A DNA stretch of 64,000 nt. Origin: Gp6-AA40 sp963818645. GTDB lineage: Bacteria; Acidobacteriota; Vicinamibacteria; Vicinamibacterales; UBA2999. The notes under the pieces were generated by a model. It was not told where the DNA came from and did not search any database. It saw only the letters and a program-made list of their open reading frames with translations. The translations under genes were made by a program, and so were the position numbers. The stretch is from NCBI GenBank assembly GCA_963818645.1, contig CAWFTF010000002.1, positions 62,001 through 126,000 on the forward strand, given 5' to 3'. Shown here in pieces: positions 44,311 to 53,426 of this stretch (the first letter of the stretch is position 1; each line of letters begins with the position of its first letter).

Positions 44311-45531
44311 TCAGCGAGCCGGAGTCGCCGACGAGCGCGCGGCTGCGAATCGCCGCTCGAGCGCGTCTTTGGTGGCCGCAAGATGCCGGGCGATCTCGTC
44401 GACCGAATCGCCGCCCAGCTTTTCAAGGAAGGCATCCGCGAGAACGAAGGAGACCATCGCTTCGCCGACGACCGCGGCCGCCGGGACCGCACACACGTCG
44501 CTGCGTTCGATGGCGGCCTCCGCATTCTGCATGGTGGTGAGGTCCACGGATCGAAGGGGTTGCATCAGCGTCGCGATCGGCTTCATGAACCCGGTGACGC
44601 GCACGTCCTCGCCGTTGGTGACGCCGCCCTCGAGTCCGCCGGCATTGTTCGTCGGCCGGGTCAGCGGCCCATCGTCGCGAGTAGCCGGAAGGATTTCGTC
44701 GTGCACACGCGAGCCGGGACGGAAGGCGACATCAGGCCCGATGCCGATACCGACTGCCTTGATCGCGTGGATGCACATCATCGCCTGTGCAAGGCGGCCA
44801 TCCAGCTTTCTGTCCCACTGCACGTAGGAACCGAGGCCAGGAGGTAATCCCTGCGCGATGATCTCGAAGGCGCCGCCGAGCGTGTCGCCAGCCGCCTTGG
44901 CGGCATCGATCGCCGCAATCATCTTCTGTTGCAGTCCCTCGTCAACGCATCGGAGCGGCGAGTCTTCCGCGAGCGCCAGCGCTTCCTCGAAGGAGACCGC
45001 CCGTGTTTCCGGCAACGCGATCCCGCCAATGGCCGAGACGTGACTCGTGATGCGGACGCCGAATCGCCCCAGCAACTGACGCGCCAGCGAACCGGCGGCC
45101 ACACGAGCGGCCGTCTCTCTGGCGCTCGCGCGTTCGAGCACATCCCGGACGTCGGTGTGGCCGTACTTGATCGCGCCGGCGAGGTCGGCATGTCCAGGTC
45201 GCGGCCGTGTGACATCAGGACGTTTCGCTCCGGTCGATCCCTCTGGCATCTCGCGTTCGACGTACATCGTCTGCTGCCAGTTCACCCAGTCGCGATTGCG
45301 AATCAGCAGAGCGATCGGTGCGCCAGTCGAACGGCCGTGCCGCACGCCGGCGATGATCTCTGCGCGGTCGCTTTCGATCTGCATCCGGCGCCCGCGGCCG
45401 TAGCCGCCCTGACGACGACGGAGTTGGGCGTTGAGGGCGTCGATATCGATCTCGAGACCGGCGGGCATGCCGTCGAGGGTCATCACGAGCGTCTGGCCGT
45501 GCGACTCACCCGCGGTGAGAAATCTCAGCAT
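44311..45531 (-). CDS. aroC: chorismate synthase
   Basis: A 406-residue FMN-dependent enzyme converting EPSP to chorismate. LRFLTAGESHGQTLVMTLDGMPAG (in parts LRFLTAGESHGQ and LVMTLDGMPAG), RRRQGGYGRGRRMQIE, RPRPGHADLAGAIKYGH, RASARETAARVAAG and the FMN-site NAGGLEGGVTNGEDV are family signatures. It is the first gene of the aroC-def-fmt-rsmB-PASTA-rpe-ybgC unit. ATG start, divergent from the sigma-54 activator. Confidence 0.97.
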   Translation of the reverse strand: MLRFLTAGESHGQTLVMTLDGMPAGLEIDIDALNAQLRRRQGGYGRGRRMQIESDRAEIIAGVRHGRSTGAPIALLIRNRDWVNWQQTMYVEREMPEGSTGAKRPDVTRPRPGHADLAGAIKYGHTDVRDVLERASARETAARVAAGSLARQLLGRFGVRITSHVSAIGGIALPETRAVSFEEALALAEDSPLRCVDEGLQQKMIAAIDAAKAAGDTLGGAFEIIAQGLPPGLGSYVQWDRKLDGRLAQAMMCIHAIKAVGIGIGPDVAFRPGSRVHDEILPATRDDGPLTRPTNNAGGLEGGVTNGEDVRVTGFMKPIATLMQPLRSVDLTTMQNAEAAIERSDVCAVPAAAVVGEAMVSFVLADAFLEKLGGDSVDEIARHLAATKDALERRFAAARSSATPAR

Positions 45532-45625
45532 TCGAACTCAATTCTATACCGAAGAAATTGCGCACTCTCTGGGCCGTCGAGCACGATCGCCCGAAGAATC
45601 GCGCGGGCCTGAGGTTGCATCGGCC

Positions 45626-48466
45626 ATGGGCATGAGCCGACTTCTGCACGATCGCTACTACGCGTACGCCGCGGAGCACGCGTGGGACCTTGCAACGGGT
45701 GAGAGTGTCGCCATCGACACGATCGCCATGACTTCGTCTCGGCCGTCGCCGGTCGTCGAGCCGCTCGTGGAGGTTCTCGATCACGGGCGAGACGGTGAAC
45801 CGCGCTGGGTCGTCGTGGTGACGGCGGCCGGGCCGTCGTCGGTCGCAGTGGCGCGACGGTTGGCTGAGGATGCACGCGCGCGAGGCTTCATCCCCATCAC
45901 GGTTGACGTCTATCTACGATTGCGAAGTCTGCTCGAGGAGGAGATCCGGCATCGGGCGCTCATGTTGATTCTGCCGCCTGGCTCGGCGCTGGAGTCGGCG
46001 CGGCACGCGATCGTTTCTGCGGCCGCAGCGTCGCCGCGCCCTCACGTGCTCGTGTCGTTTCACAGCGATCGTGTCGTCTCCTGTCTGGCCGATTCGCGAC
46101 CGCTGCGACCGAGTGACGACGCAAGGTCTTTTGGATCGGCTCATCTCGTGCGCGAGGCGAGAGCCGTGTACGGAGCCGGCGCTCCCGCGCGGCCTGTGTT
46201 TCAGCCGTTGCCGGATGACGTCGTCAAGCACATGGCACGCGGTTCGCGCTGGGTCGATCTGTGGCAGGTGGGCAGACATGCGGCCGCGGAGCGGCTTCTG
46301 CGCGACGTTGCGGGTGCGTTGCAGAGACGACGGGCGCTGGTGCCCGCGGCCTCGACGCTGGTCACACTCGGACGCCTGATGCTCGAACGCGGTCGAGCGT
46401 CCGATGCAGACGCGATGTTTGGCGAAGCTGCCACGCACGCGCAAACAGCGAAGCACGAGGCGCTCTCTGGAACCGCGCGGATATGGCAGGCAGCGGCCAG
46501 AACCGACGCCGCGCAGTTGACGGCTGCGGAGTCGTTGTGTCGCGCGGCAATCGTGGCCGGCACACTGGCCGGGGCCGAACGCGCACGAGGCGAGGCGACC
46601 CTGGCCCGCATCCTCCTCTGGCAGGGGCGCGTGTCCGAGGCTGCGACGCGCGACTTCGGGATTGAGACTGACGATCACGAGCTGGCTGCGTTCGTCGCGG
46701 CGACATCGGTTCGCGTGTCGATTGCGAGCGGCGACTTGTTCGCTGCCGGGCAGCGTGCTCGCGAGCTGCTGACGCTGGCAGAGGAGACCGGTCATGCCCT
46801 CGTGCGCGTCATCGCGTTGTCTGCCCATCTGCGTGTGCTGATCGAGGTGGGCGATCTGGCCCTGGCGGAGAGACTGCTCGCCGATGTCAGGCAGGCAGCG
46901 CGAGTGGCCCGCACGCCTTTGCGCCTTGCTCGCGCCCGTGTGCTGTGGGTTGACGCGTTGCGACGGGCCGGCCGAAATCGCGACGCGGACCGCGAGCTGC
47001 GCGACCTGCGCCGACTGCGCGGCGCAACACCGCCGCTGCTGCGATCGGCGATCGACGGGCGGTTACGAGGCGACGTGCGAGCGCTTCGCGGCGAGCGCGT
47101 GTCTGTGACCGTTCCGAACGCGGCCGCAACGATGGTGGTGATGGCACGCGACGAGGACGAAGATCGGAGCGCCGTGCGGAAGGTGCTCGTGTGTGCGGCG
47201 GGCTCATTGCAGACCAGTCGCATCGATCTCTGCTCGGCGGACGCGGGACCTCACACGACGATTCTCAGCGTCGGCACTGGGCTGACGACAGCGCTCGGCT
47301 CTCGCGTGCTCGATGCCGGCATCGCGATCGACACCTGCGCCGGAGGCGCTGGCGGCGAGCTCGGTGTTCCCGTGCGGGTGGGTTCTCGACTGGTCGCGGC
47401 GATCGTCGCGCGCTGGCCAATCGATCGCGTGCCGCCCGGTCAGGCTCGCGAGCTGCTGGAACTGACCGCCGCAGTTGCTGCTCCTCGCGTCGAGGCCATG
47501 CGTGCGACGGCGCGCGAAGTGGCGAACGCAACGATAGCGATTCCGGAGCTGGTCGGCTCGAGCGCCGCGATCGCAGACGTCCGTCGCGCCGTGACGCGTG
47601 CAGCGTCGGCGCCGTTTTCGGTCCTCATTGAAGGCGAGAGCGGATCGGGTAAGGAACTCGTGGCGCGTGCGCTGCATCACCTGAGCCCACGGCGCGAGCG
47701 GCGATTCTGCGACGTCAACTGCGCGGCGCTGCCGGACGAACTGCTCGAGTCGGAGCTGTTCGGCCACATGAAAGGTGCGTTCACGGGCGCGATGGCCGAT
47801 CGCGCCGGCCTCATCGAAGAGGCCGACGGCGGCACGCTGTTCCTCGACGAGGTGGCCGATCTCTCGCCGCGGGCCCAGGCGAAGTTGCTGCGAGTCCTTC
47901 AGCAGCAGGAGGTCCGGCGTGTCGGCGCGACCTTCAGTCGCAAGGTGGACATTCGGGTGGTGAGCGCCGCGAATCGCGACATGCGAACGGAAGTCGCCGA
48001 GGGCCGCTTTCGGCAGGATCTGCTCTATCGCCTCGACGTCGTGCGCATTCGTGTGCCGCCGCTGCGCGAGCGTCCCGAGGACATCGTGGCGCTCGCTGAT
48101 CACGTCTGGCGTGCGGCTGCGACGCGCGTGGGATCGCAGGCGACGCTGACCCACGGCGTGCACGCCGCTCTCGCGCGCTATCACTGGCCTGGCAACGTGC
48201 GTGAGCTGCAGAACGTGCTGGCTGGCGTGGCTGTGTCCGCACCCGCGCGGGGGCAGGTGAAGGCCGCGCTGTTGCCGCCTTTCGTCACCGGTGCGGTGTC
48301 ACCGTCGACGACCCGCCTCGCCGATGCGCGCGATCAGTTCGAGCGCAAGTTCATCGAGCTGGCGCTCGCCCGTGCCGGCGGCCGTCGAACGCGGGCAGCC
48401 CGCGAACTGGGCCTGTCTCGTCAGGGGTTGCTGAAGATGATGACGCGGCTGGGGCTAGCGAAGTAG
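45626..48466 (+). CDS. large sigma-54-dependent transcriptional activator
   Basis: A 946-residue regulator. The N-terminal about 600 residues are unlike common receivers: a Rossmann-like segment (RWVVVVTAAGPSSVAVARRLAEDARARG, in parts), a long helical TPR-like region (about 190-490), then a GAF-like region. The AAA+ domain has Walker A GESGSGKE (about 669), the sigma-54 contact loop GAFTGA (about 717), Walker B GGTLFLDEV, and a PGNVRELQNVL block. A Fis-type helix-turn-helix ends the protein. ATG 45626 or 45632 is chosen; earlier in-frame starts overlap aroC. The last 157 bp are duplicated at 56046. Confidence 0.9.
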   Translation: MGMSRLLHDRYYAYAAEHAWDLATGESVAIDTIAMTSSRPSPVVEPLVEVLDHGRDGEPRWVVVVTAAGPSSVAVARRLAEDARARGFIPITVDVYLRLRSLLEEEIRHRALMLILPPGSALESARHAIVSAAAASPRPHVLVSFHSDRVVSCLADSRPLRPSDDARSFGSAHLVREARAVYGAGAPARPVFQPLPDDVVKHMARGSRWVDLWQVGRHAAAERLLRDVAGALQRRRALVPAASTLVTLGRLMLERGRASDADAMFGEAATHAQTAKHEALSGTARIWQAAARTDAAQLTAAESLCRAAIVAGTLAGAERARGEATLARILLWQGRVSEAATRDFGIETDDHELAAFVAATSVRVSIASGDLFAAGQRARELLTLAEETGHALVRVIALSAHLRVLIEVGDLALAERLLADVRQAARVARTPLRLARARVLWVDALRRAGRNRDADRELRDLRRLRGATPPLLRSAIDGRLRGDVRALRGERVSVTVPNAAATMVVMARDEDEDRSAVRKVLVCAAGSLQTSRIDLCSADAGPHTTILSVGTGLTTALGSRVLDAGIAIDTCAGGAGGELGVPVRVGSRLVAAIVARWPIDRVPPGQARELLELTAAVAAPRVEAMRATAREVANATIAIPELVGSSAAIADVRRAVTRAASAPFSVLIEGESGSGKELVARALHHLSPRRERRFCDVNCAALPDELLESELFGHMKGAFTGAMADRAGLIEEADGGTLFLDEVADLSPRAQAKLLRVLQQQEVRRVGATFSRKVDIRVVSAANRDMRTEVAEGRFRQDLLYRLDVVRIRVPPLRERPEDIVALADHVWRAAATRVGSQATLTHGVHAALARYHWPGNVRELQNVLAGVAVSAPARGQVKAALLPPFVTGAVSPSTTRLADARDQFERKFIELALARAGGRRTRAARELGLSRQGLLKMMTRLGLAK
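48310..48466 (+). repeat. 157-bp duplicated segment, copy 1
   Basis: The 3' end of the sigma-54 activator, encoding the Fis-type DNA-binding helix pair from TRLADARDQ to the stop. It is repeated in direct orientation at 56049-56205 with roughly a dozen mismatches. Confidence 0.85.
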
Positions 48467-48704
48467 CTGAGTAGTTTGCTACAAAATCGCGTCTCCGACG
48501 TTTCTGTGTGGATGATGATTCCTGAGGCGACCGTCGACCCGTCTGAGGGTGCGTGACGAACAAGCTGCGGCGACGATGACTCGCTGGAACAACCGGACGC
48601 CTCCAGCCGGCGCAGTTCGAGTGGGAGAACGAGGCACAGGGCAGGTCACGGCCGCTCCCTGGGGATTGGACGGTGGTAATGTCGGACGCTTCAGGGACGC
48701 CCGC

Positions 48705-50264
48705 ATGCTGACCACCGTGAGCGCCGCGCTATCTGCCCTCACCCGACGTCGCTTCCTGGAACAACTCGGCCTTGTCGGGGGCACGTCGCTCGTCATGAGC
48801 GCGATGACCTCGTGGGATCTGATGGCGGGTCAGGCGGGCCGGCGACCGGTGCTTTCGGGTAGGCCGGCGCGAGCGAGAGTGCTCGTGCTGGGTGCCGGCG
48901 TCTCGGGTCTCGTCGTGGCCTACGAGCTCGGCAAACTCGGCTACGACTACCACGTTCTCGAGGCGCGCGACCACGTTGGCGGCCTCGCGTGGACAGTGCG
49001 TCGCGGCACCACGCACAGCGAGATCGGCGGGGAGCGCCAGATGTGCACGTTCGACGACGGGTTGTACGTGAACGTCGGCGCGTGGCGCATCCCGTATACA
49101 CATACTGGTGTGCTGAACTACTGCCGCGAGCTGGGCGTGCCGCTCGAGATCTTCATGAACGAAGCCGAGAACGCCTACTTCTACTACGAAGGGCAGGACG
49201 TCGGTCCCCTGGCCAACACACGCGTGCGGCTGCGTGAGGTCAAGGCCGACATGATTGGCTACACCAACGAGCTGCTCGTGAAGGCGCTCGACCAGGGGCA
49301 ACTCGATCTCCCGGTGACCGCCGAAGACAAGCAGCGATTCGTGAGCCACCTGGTGGCGCAGGGCTACCTCGATACCAGCGACCGGCGGTATAAGGCGTTC
49401 GCCATTCGAGGGCCGGGCACGCCGTACGACTTCGCCGCCCTGCTGCGCTCCGGCTTCAGCCAGCGCATGCGATCCGTTTCTGCCACGAGCGGGACAACGG
49501 CGGCGCCGATGTTTCAACCGGTCGGGGGAATGGACCAGTTTCCCAAGGGGTTCGAGCGTGCGATCGGCGCCGACCGCATCACCTTCAATGCTGACGTCCA
49601 GTCAGTCCACCAATCGGATACAGGGGTCAGGGTCCTCTACGTCGACACGAAGAACGGCAGGAACCGCGAGCTACAGGCCGATTTCGTCGTGGTCTGCATG
49701 CCGCTGTCAGTGCTGTCGGATGTCGACATCAACCTCTCGGCCGAGCTGATGGCGGCGGTCAAGGCCACGACCTACAGCAACAGCGCAAAGATGGGTCTGG
49801 CGATGAAGCGCCGATTCTGGGAGGAAGACGATCAGATCTTCGGCGGACATCTCTACTCAAATCTCCCGCTGGGCGAGTTCTCCTATCCGTCTACCGACTA
49901 CTTCTCGCGCAAAGGGGTTCTGCTCGGGCTCTACGTCAACGGGCCGGTGGGCGACCTGCTCGATCGATCGGTCACAGACCGCGTCGAGCACGTCCTGACG
50001 CATGCGAGCAAGGTCCATCCGCAGATCCGCCAGGAGTTCACGAGCGCGTACGCGGTGTGGTGGCGCAGGGTGAAATACAGCCAAGGTGGCTACGCGTCCG
50101 GAGTGCCGGCTGAGCGCCGCGCGCGACTCGCCAGGATCGATAACCGGGTCATCATCGGCTCGGCTGCCGCCGCGCCCGAGTCGTCCCCGGACTGGATGGA
50201 AGGGGCAGTCGCCGCCGGCTGGCAGGCGCTGACCTCGTTGCACGAGCGCGCCATGCGTGTTTGA
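48705..50264 (+). CDS. Tat-exported FAD-dependent amine oxidase
   Basis: A 519-residue flavin amine oxidase family protein. A twin-arginine signal (TRRRFLEQLGLVGG, from residue 13) predicts folded export. The FAD-binding dinucleotide motif is VLVLGAGVSGLVVAYELG (59-76) with LEARDHVGG; a GGMDQFPKG segment and the C-terminal FAD block GAVAAGWQAL follow. It oxidises an amine or amino acid; the substrate is unknown. ATG 48705 places the Tat motif at the N-terminus, while earlier in-frame starts add a non-signal leader. It is 238 bp after the sigma-54 activator, a plausible regulator-target pair. Confidence 0.88.
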   Translation: MLTTVSAALSALTRRRFLEQLGLVGGTSLVMSAMTSWDLMAGQAGRRPVLSGRPARARVLVLGAGVSGLVVAYELGKLGYDYHVLEARDHVGGLAWTVRRGTTHSEIGGERQMCTFDDGLYVNVGAWRIPYTHTGVLNYCRELGVPLEIFMNEAENAYFYYEGQDVGPLANTRVRLREVKADMIGYTNELLVKALDQGQLDLPVTAEDKQRFVSHLVAQGYLDTSDRRYKAFAIRGPGTPYDFAALLRSGFSQRMRSVSATSGTTAAPMFQPVGGMDQFPKGFERAIGADRITFNADVQSVHQSDTGVRVLYVDTKNGRNRELQADFVVVCMPLSVLSDVDINLSAELMAAVKATTYSNSAKMGLAMKRRFWEEDDQIFGGHLYSNLPLGEFSYPSTDYFSRKGVLLGLYVNGPVGDLLDRSVTDRVEHVLTHASKVHPQIRQEFTSAYAVWWRRVKYSQGGYASGVPAERRARLARIDNRVIIGSAAAAPESSPDWMEGAVAAGWQALTSLHERAMRV

Positions 50265-50278
50265 GCGCACACCCGGCG

Positions 50279-50440
50279 TCTGCTGCCGTCATCGACAGCG
50301 GCTCAGGCTTCGCCGGCACGCCGCTGAAAGGCTGTCACACATGGTTTGTCGCGATTGGGGATGTCAACGGCGACCGAAAGCCTGACCTGGCGACGACGCA
50401 CATCAACAATCAACTCGTGAGTGTGCTCATGGCGGGGTGA
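50279..50440 (+). pseudogene. remnant of an FG-GAP/VCBS repeat protein
   Basis: An open stretch without a proper start encodes VAIGDVNGDRKPDLATTHIN and a closing VSVLMAG with stop. DVNGDxxxDL is the calcium-binding FG-GAP/VCBS repeat. Only one repeat remains, so this is a decayed 3' fragment of a larger surface protein. Confidence 0.55.
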
Positions 50441-50511
50441 TCGAGCGCCGCGAGGATCTCGGCCTCGCGTTGGAAACGGACCTGGCGCTGGCGACAGCTG
50501 ATGCCCTGAAA

Positions 50512-50533
50512 GCTCCAATGTTTCCTATCGTCA
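50512..50533 (+). repeat. 22-bp motif, copy 1
   Basis: GCTCCAATGTTTCCTATCGT followed by CA. It recurs at 53371 with 20 of 22 identities in direct orientation. Here it lies exactly at the broken 5' edge of the substrate-binding-protein remnant. Confidence 0.6.
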
Positions 50534-50705
50534 CGCGTTCGCGGTGAACCGGCAGCGATCGCTCGATGCAGAGGGCGCGTCCAGTTTCCGGCTGCGCACG
50601 CTCCCTGACAGCTTTCTCGAAGTCGATCAATCGCTCGTCGTTGCGAAGGGCGACCGCGCGAAGCTCCCGATCATCGAGCGATTCGTGAAGGACTTCCGCG
50701 CCTGA
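50530..50705 (+). pseudogene. C-terminal remnant of a periplasmic substrate-binding protein
   Basis: The reading HAFAVNRQRSLDAEGAS and then LRTLPDSFLEVDQSLVVAKG to a stop matches the last quarter of the intact binding protein at 31850-32665 (HAFAINRQRALEAESAA, LRTLPDSFLDVDQCFVVAKG). The 5' three quarters are missing. A hairpin terminator follows after 3 bp, so the 3' end and its terminator have survived. Confidence 0.75.
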
Positions 50706-50708
50706 ACC

Positions 50709-50743
50709 TTAGTAGCGGCAGCGGGTCGCGCTGCCGCTACTAA
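50709..50743 (+). terminator. perfect hairpin terminator between convergent units
   Basis: A perfect 15-bp stem (TTAGTAGCGGCAGCG and its complement) with a 5-base GGTCG loop. It lies between the binding-protein remnant (+) and the di-heme peroxidase (-), 2 bp from the latter's stop, and can serve both directions. It lacks a long T tract. Confidence 0.7.
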
Positions 50744-50745
50744 CC

Positions 50746-51894
50746 TTACAGCAGCTTCATGAAGGCCACTATGTCTGCCTGATCCTGGGCCGTCAGAATA
50801 ATGCCCTCGATGGGCCCGGGACCATCAGGATCGAACCCGAAGAACAACGTATAGTGCGCCATCACGTCCTCGAGCGTCTTGGCCGAGTTGTCGTGGAAGT
50901 ACGGCGCCGTCCTGCTGATGCCCCACAGCGGCGAGATCTTGAATGAGTTCACATTGGTAAAGGTCCCGTCCTCCACGCCGACGCCGGTGATGAGTGCCCG
51001 CCCTGGGTCCGGCGTGACCAGATGTGCCTTGCTGCCGTCCGGATTCGTGAAGACAAAATCGTGCACCGGATTCTGAGCCTTGTTGATCTCGGAGATCGCA
51101 ACGCTCTGAAAACGGGTGTGCAGCGGGATACCGAAAATGAGCAACGACACGATGTTGGTCTCATTGAGCATCGGCCCGGAGTGACAGGCTGCGCAGAGCC
51201 CGTGCTTGACGTCGGTGGGGTCCAGCACATCTTCGAAGAATCGACGGCCTCGCCGGTCGGAGGCCGTGTTGCCTTGCGGCAGCTCCGGCGCGGCGCCCCC
51301 GCGCGCGAACGCCCTGAGCGCAGGCGAACTGAAAAACGCATCGGTGACCTGGAACTGCGTGATGCGATCGAGGTCAGCCCCTGTGGGGAAGGTGAGCGCC
51401 TGCGCGTGATCGTGAATCGCTCCGGCCGCCTGCATCTGCAGCGATGGCTGCCGCCCGTCGAGCATCAACACGGGATCGAGCCCGGGCGTATTGATCGTCG
51501 TCGGAATGCCGCGTCGCAGGATCACTTCACGCGCGCTGGGATCGTTGGCGAGGCTGACGTTGTCGGGCAGCGGGATGTGCATGAGGATGGTGGCGTCATT
51601 GAGCATCCTCGTCACGCCATTTCCGTTGCCGTCGTCGCTGCCGTCGCGGACGAACAGCGGGTCGTGAGGATTGGCGGTGAACCGGCGTTGCGCGTCTTGG
51701 GGCGAAACCGTGCCCGTCTCGCTGCTGTGGCACGTGAGACACGTGCGTCCATTGCCGCCGAACGTTTCGCGCTCGAAGAGGCGTTTGCCGTCCATCCTCT
51801 TGCCGATGCTGTCGCCCTGCCCTGAGAGAGTTGCGACGAGCGCACCGAGAAAGATAGTCGTGAAGACACCGAGTACTCCCCGTTTTGCCGCCAT
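50746..51894 (-). CDS. di-heme cytochrome c peroxidase / MauG-type protein
   Basis: A 382-residue exported protein (N-terminal hydrophobic signal, about 7-24). Two heme c sites: C52-C55-H56 (CLTCH) and C234-C237-H238 (CAACH), with PTTINTPGLDPVLMLDG, GVGVEDGTFTNVNSFKIS and RTAPYFHDNSAKTLEDVMAHY as in the CcpA/MauG family. The FHDNSAKTLEDV block supplies distal ligands in relatives. It may detoxify peroxide or oxidise a protein partner in the periplasm. ATG start, followed upstream by a 540-bp region without genes. Confidence 0.9.
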   Translation of the reverse strand: MAAKRGVLGVFTTIFLGALVATLSGQGDSIGKRMDGKRLFERETFGGNGRTCLTCHSSETGTVSPQDAQRRFTANPHDPLFVRDGSDDGNGNGVTRMLNDATILMHIPLPDNVSLANDPSAREVILRRGIPTTINTPGLDPVLMLDGRQPSLQMQAAGAIHDHAQALTFPTGADLDRITQFQVTDAFFSSPALRAFARGGAAPELPQGNTASDRRGRRFFEDVLDPTDVKHGLCAACHSGPMLNETNIVSLLIFGIPLHTRFQSVAISEINKAQNPVHDFVFTNPDGSKAHLVTPDPGRALITGVGVEDGTFTNVNSFKISPLWGISRTAPYFHDNSAKTLEDVMAHYTLFFGFDPDGPGPIEGIILTAQDQADIVAFMKLL

Positions 51895-52433
51895 CGCTTC
51901 CTCTCTTTCGTGATCGCGCCCGAAGCGCCTGGTCCGACGTTACGTACGAGGCTTGGTCGCTATCAATACAGAGAAACGTTGAGAGGTTAGCGATCGAACA
52001 ACGCTGAACTTGTTCACGTCTGCCGTTCGCGGTAGAACCCGATCAGATCCATGCTTTTCGGCGGGACCTTGAGCTGCCGTAGCATCGTTTGTTACCTGCC
52101 CTCGATGGTTGTGCGTACCGAGAAGTCCGTTCTTGTTGCTGTCGTGGCCGCCGATCCCATGCGCACGTGAGCATTCTCCGGCACTCTCTCGCCGGAGTAG
52201 ACCCGCAGGTCGCGACGAGCAGCTTATCCGGCCCTCCGCTGCCAACCCGGACCTCTCTGGTTCGGTGGGAGGTCCACGATGAATTTCCTACTACCGGCCG
52301 CTCTGTGCGAAAGGCACGCAGACGACCGACGGATCAGGCAACTTGAACACCGCCTCAGGGGGAGGGCCGGACAGGCAGAACACATTTGATGGCTTGGCTC
52401 GTTCCCGTACGCGACGATCAGTTGCGACTGTCC
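51895..52433. other. 539-bp stretch without a recognisable gene
   Basis: It must hold the promoter of the di-heme peroxidase. Short open frames on both strands (23-100 codons) show no family motif, start-site support or codon pattern. A weak hairpin (GGACCTC...GAGGTCC) lies near 52250-52276. It may contain decayed coding sequence like its surroundings. Confidence 0.5.
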
Positions 52434-53204
52434 CTACCGCAGCTCGACGATGATCCCGGCGTGATCAGAGAGCGCTCGTTCTCGCAGCTCGTTCCAGATC
52501 GCAACCGACGTCGCGCGGTCAGCGAGTTGCGGTGCCATGAAGACGTGATCGTTCTGGTACGACTGCTTCGTGTTGCGCACGAAGTTGGTTCGTACCGGTC
52601 CGCCGAAGGCGAGGTTCACGACCTCCACGAGATCGTTCCGTCTCGCCCGGTCGAACCACTCCGCGGTCCCGATGTCATCCGCGGAGAGGTAGTTTGGCGC
52701 CTCGTTCCAGGTCGCCGGCGAGGATGGCCGGTCGTCCCTTCAGGGCCTCGAGGAGCGCATCGAGCACCAGATCTGACTGCCATGGGCGCTTTTTGCTAGC
52801 CGGAGCAGCTCTTCCTGCTGCCGCCCAGATCTCAGGACGGTAGGACGCGGGGACGTGCACGGACACCAACGCGATCTCGCTGTCGAAGGCTTGCCAGAGC
52901 GCGAAGTCGAGATAGGCTCCACATGCGTCGAGCACTGCATGACGGGGCCGCCACTCCACGTCGACAGCGAGCTGACGCGCTGCGACCACCACTGAACCGA
53001 CACCTCGGTCCAAGGCACTCTCCGGGCTCGCAATCCAGTCGGCGGGAACGACCAGGGACTTCCGCTTCCGGTTGCTTCCTGAACGAGGAGGATCTCCGCC
53101 GAGGTGTCGAACAACGCTTCCCACGACGCTGCTTGGGTCGCGGCGTTGCGATACGCGTTTCCCGTGTAGAACGCCCGCCCAGGTTGCGCACTGCGGATCT
53201 TCAT
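52434..53204 (-). pseudogene. endonuclease/exonuclease/phosphatase-fold gene with two frameshifts
   Basis: Three consecutive reading-frame pieces give one EEP-superfamily protein of about 255 residues. MKIRSAQPGRAFYTGN and EILLVQEATGSG (catalytic QE) come first. LVVPADWIASPESALDRG, ALVSVHVPASY and ILAGDL come next, entered near 53060. NEAPNYLSADD (completing GDLN), QNDHVFMAP and ALSDHAGIIVEL (SDH motif) come last, entered near 52708. The metal and catalytic motifs are all intact, so decay is recent or the two one-base insertions are sequencing errors. Substrate (nucleic acid or phosphoester) unknown. Confidence 0.75.
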
Positions 53205-53370
53205 CCTGCTCCCGATCACTTACACCGCTGAACGCGACGCCACGCTGAGTCGGCCGTTCTCGGAGCGGGCATCGAACCACTGAGCCTGGCTGTGCGCCCG
53301 TCCGTGCAGAATGCGCCACGATCAGGTCGTATAATGGCGATTCCTTCAACGACGAAGCGACCACGAAACG

Positions 53371-53392
53371 GCTCTAATGTTTCCTATCGTTA
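53371..53392 (+). repeat. 22-bp motif, copy 2
   Basis: GCTCTAATGTTTCCTATCGT followed by TA, matching 50512-50533 at 20 of 22 positions. Located between the nuclease-fold gene and the kinase 3' end. Confidence 0.6.
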
Positions 53393-53426
53393 AGCAACAA
53401 AGAAACAGAAGCCACTATCTTCGTGG

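Noticed and set aside
53330..53335. TATAAT sequence as a plus-strand promoter
   Set aside because: No gene lies downstream on the plus strand before the opposing kinase gene, and no -35 is evident.
50265..53426. Complete mobile element between the two 22-bp motifs
   Set aside because: No transposase, integrase or terminal inverted repeats found; the motif pair was kept only as an open observation.
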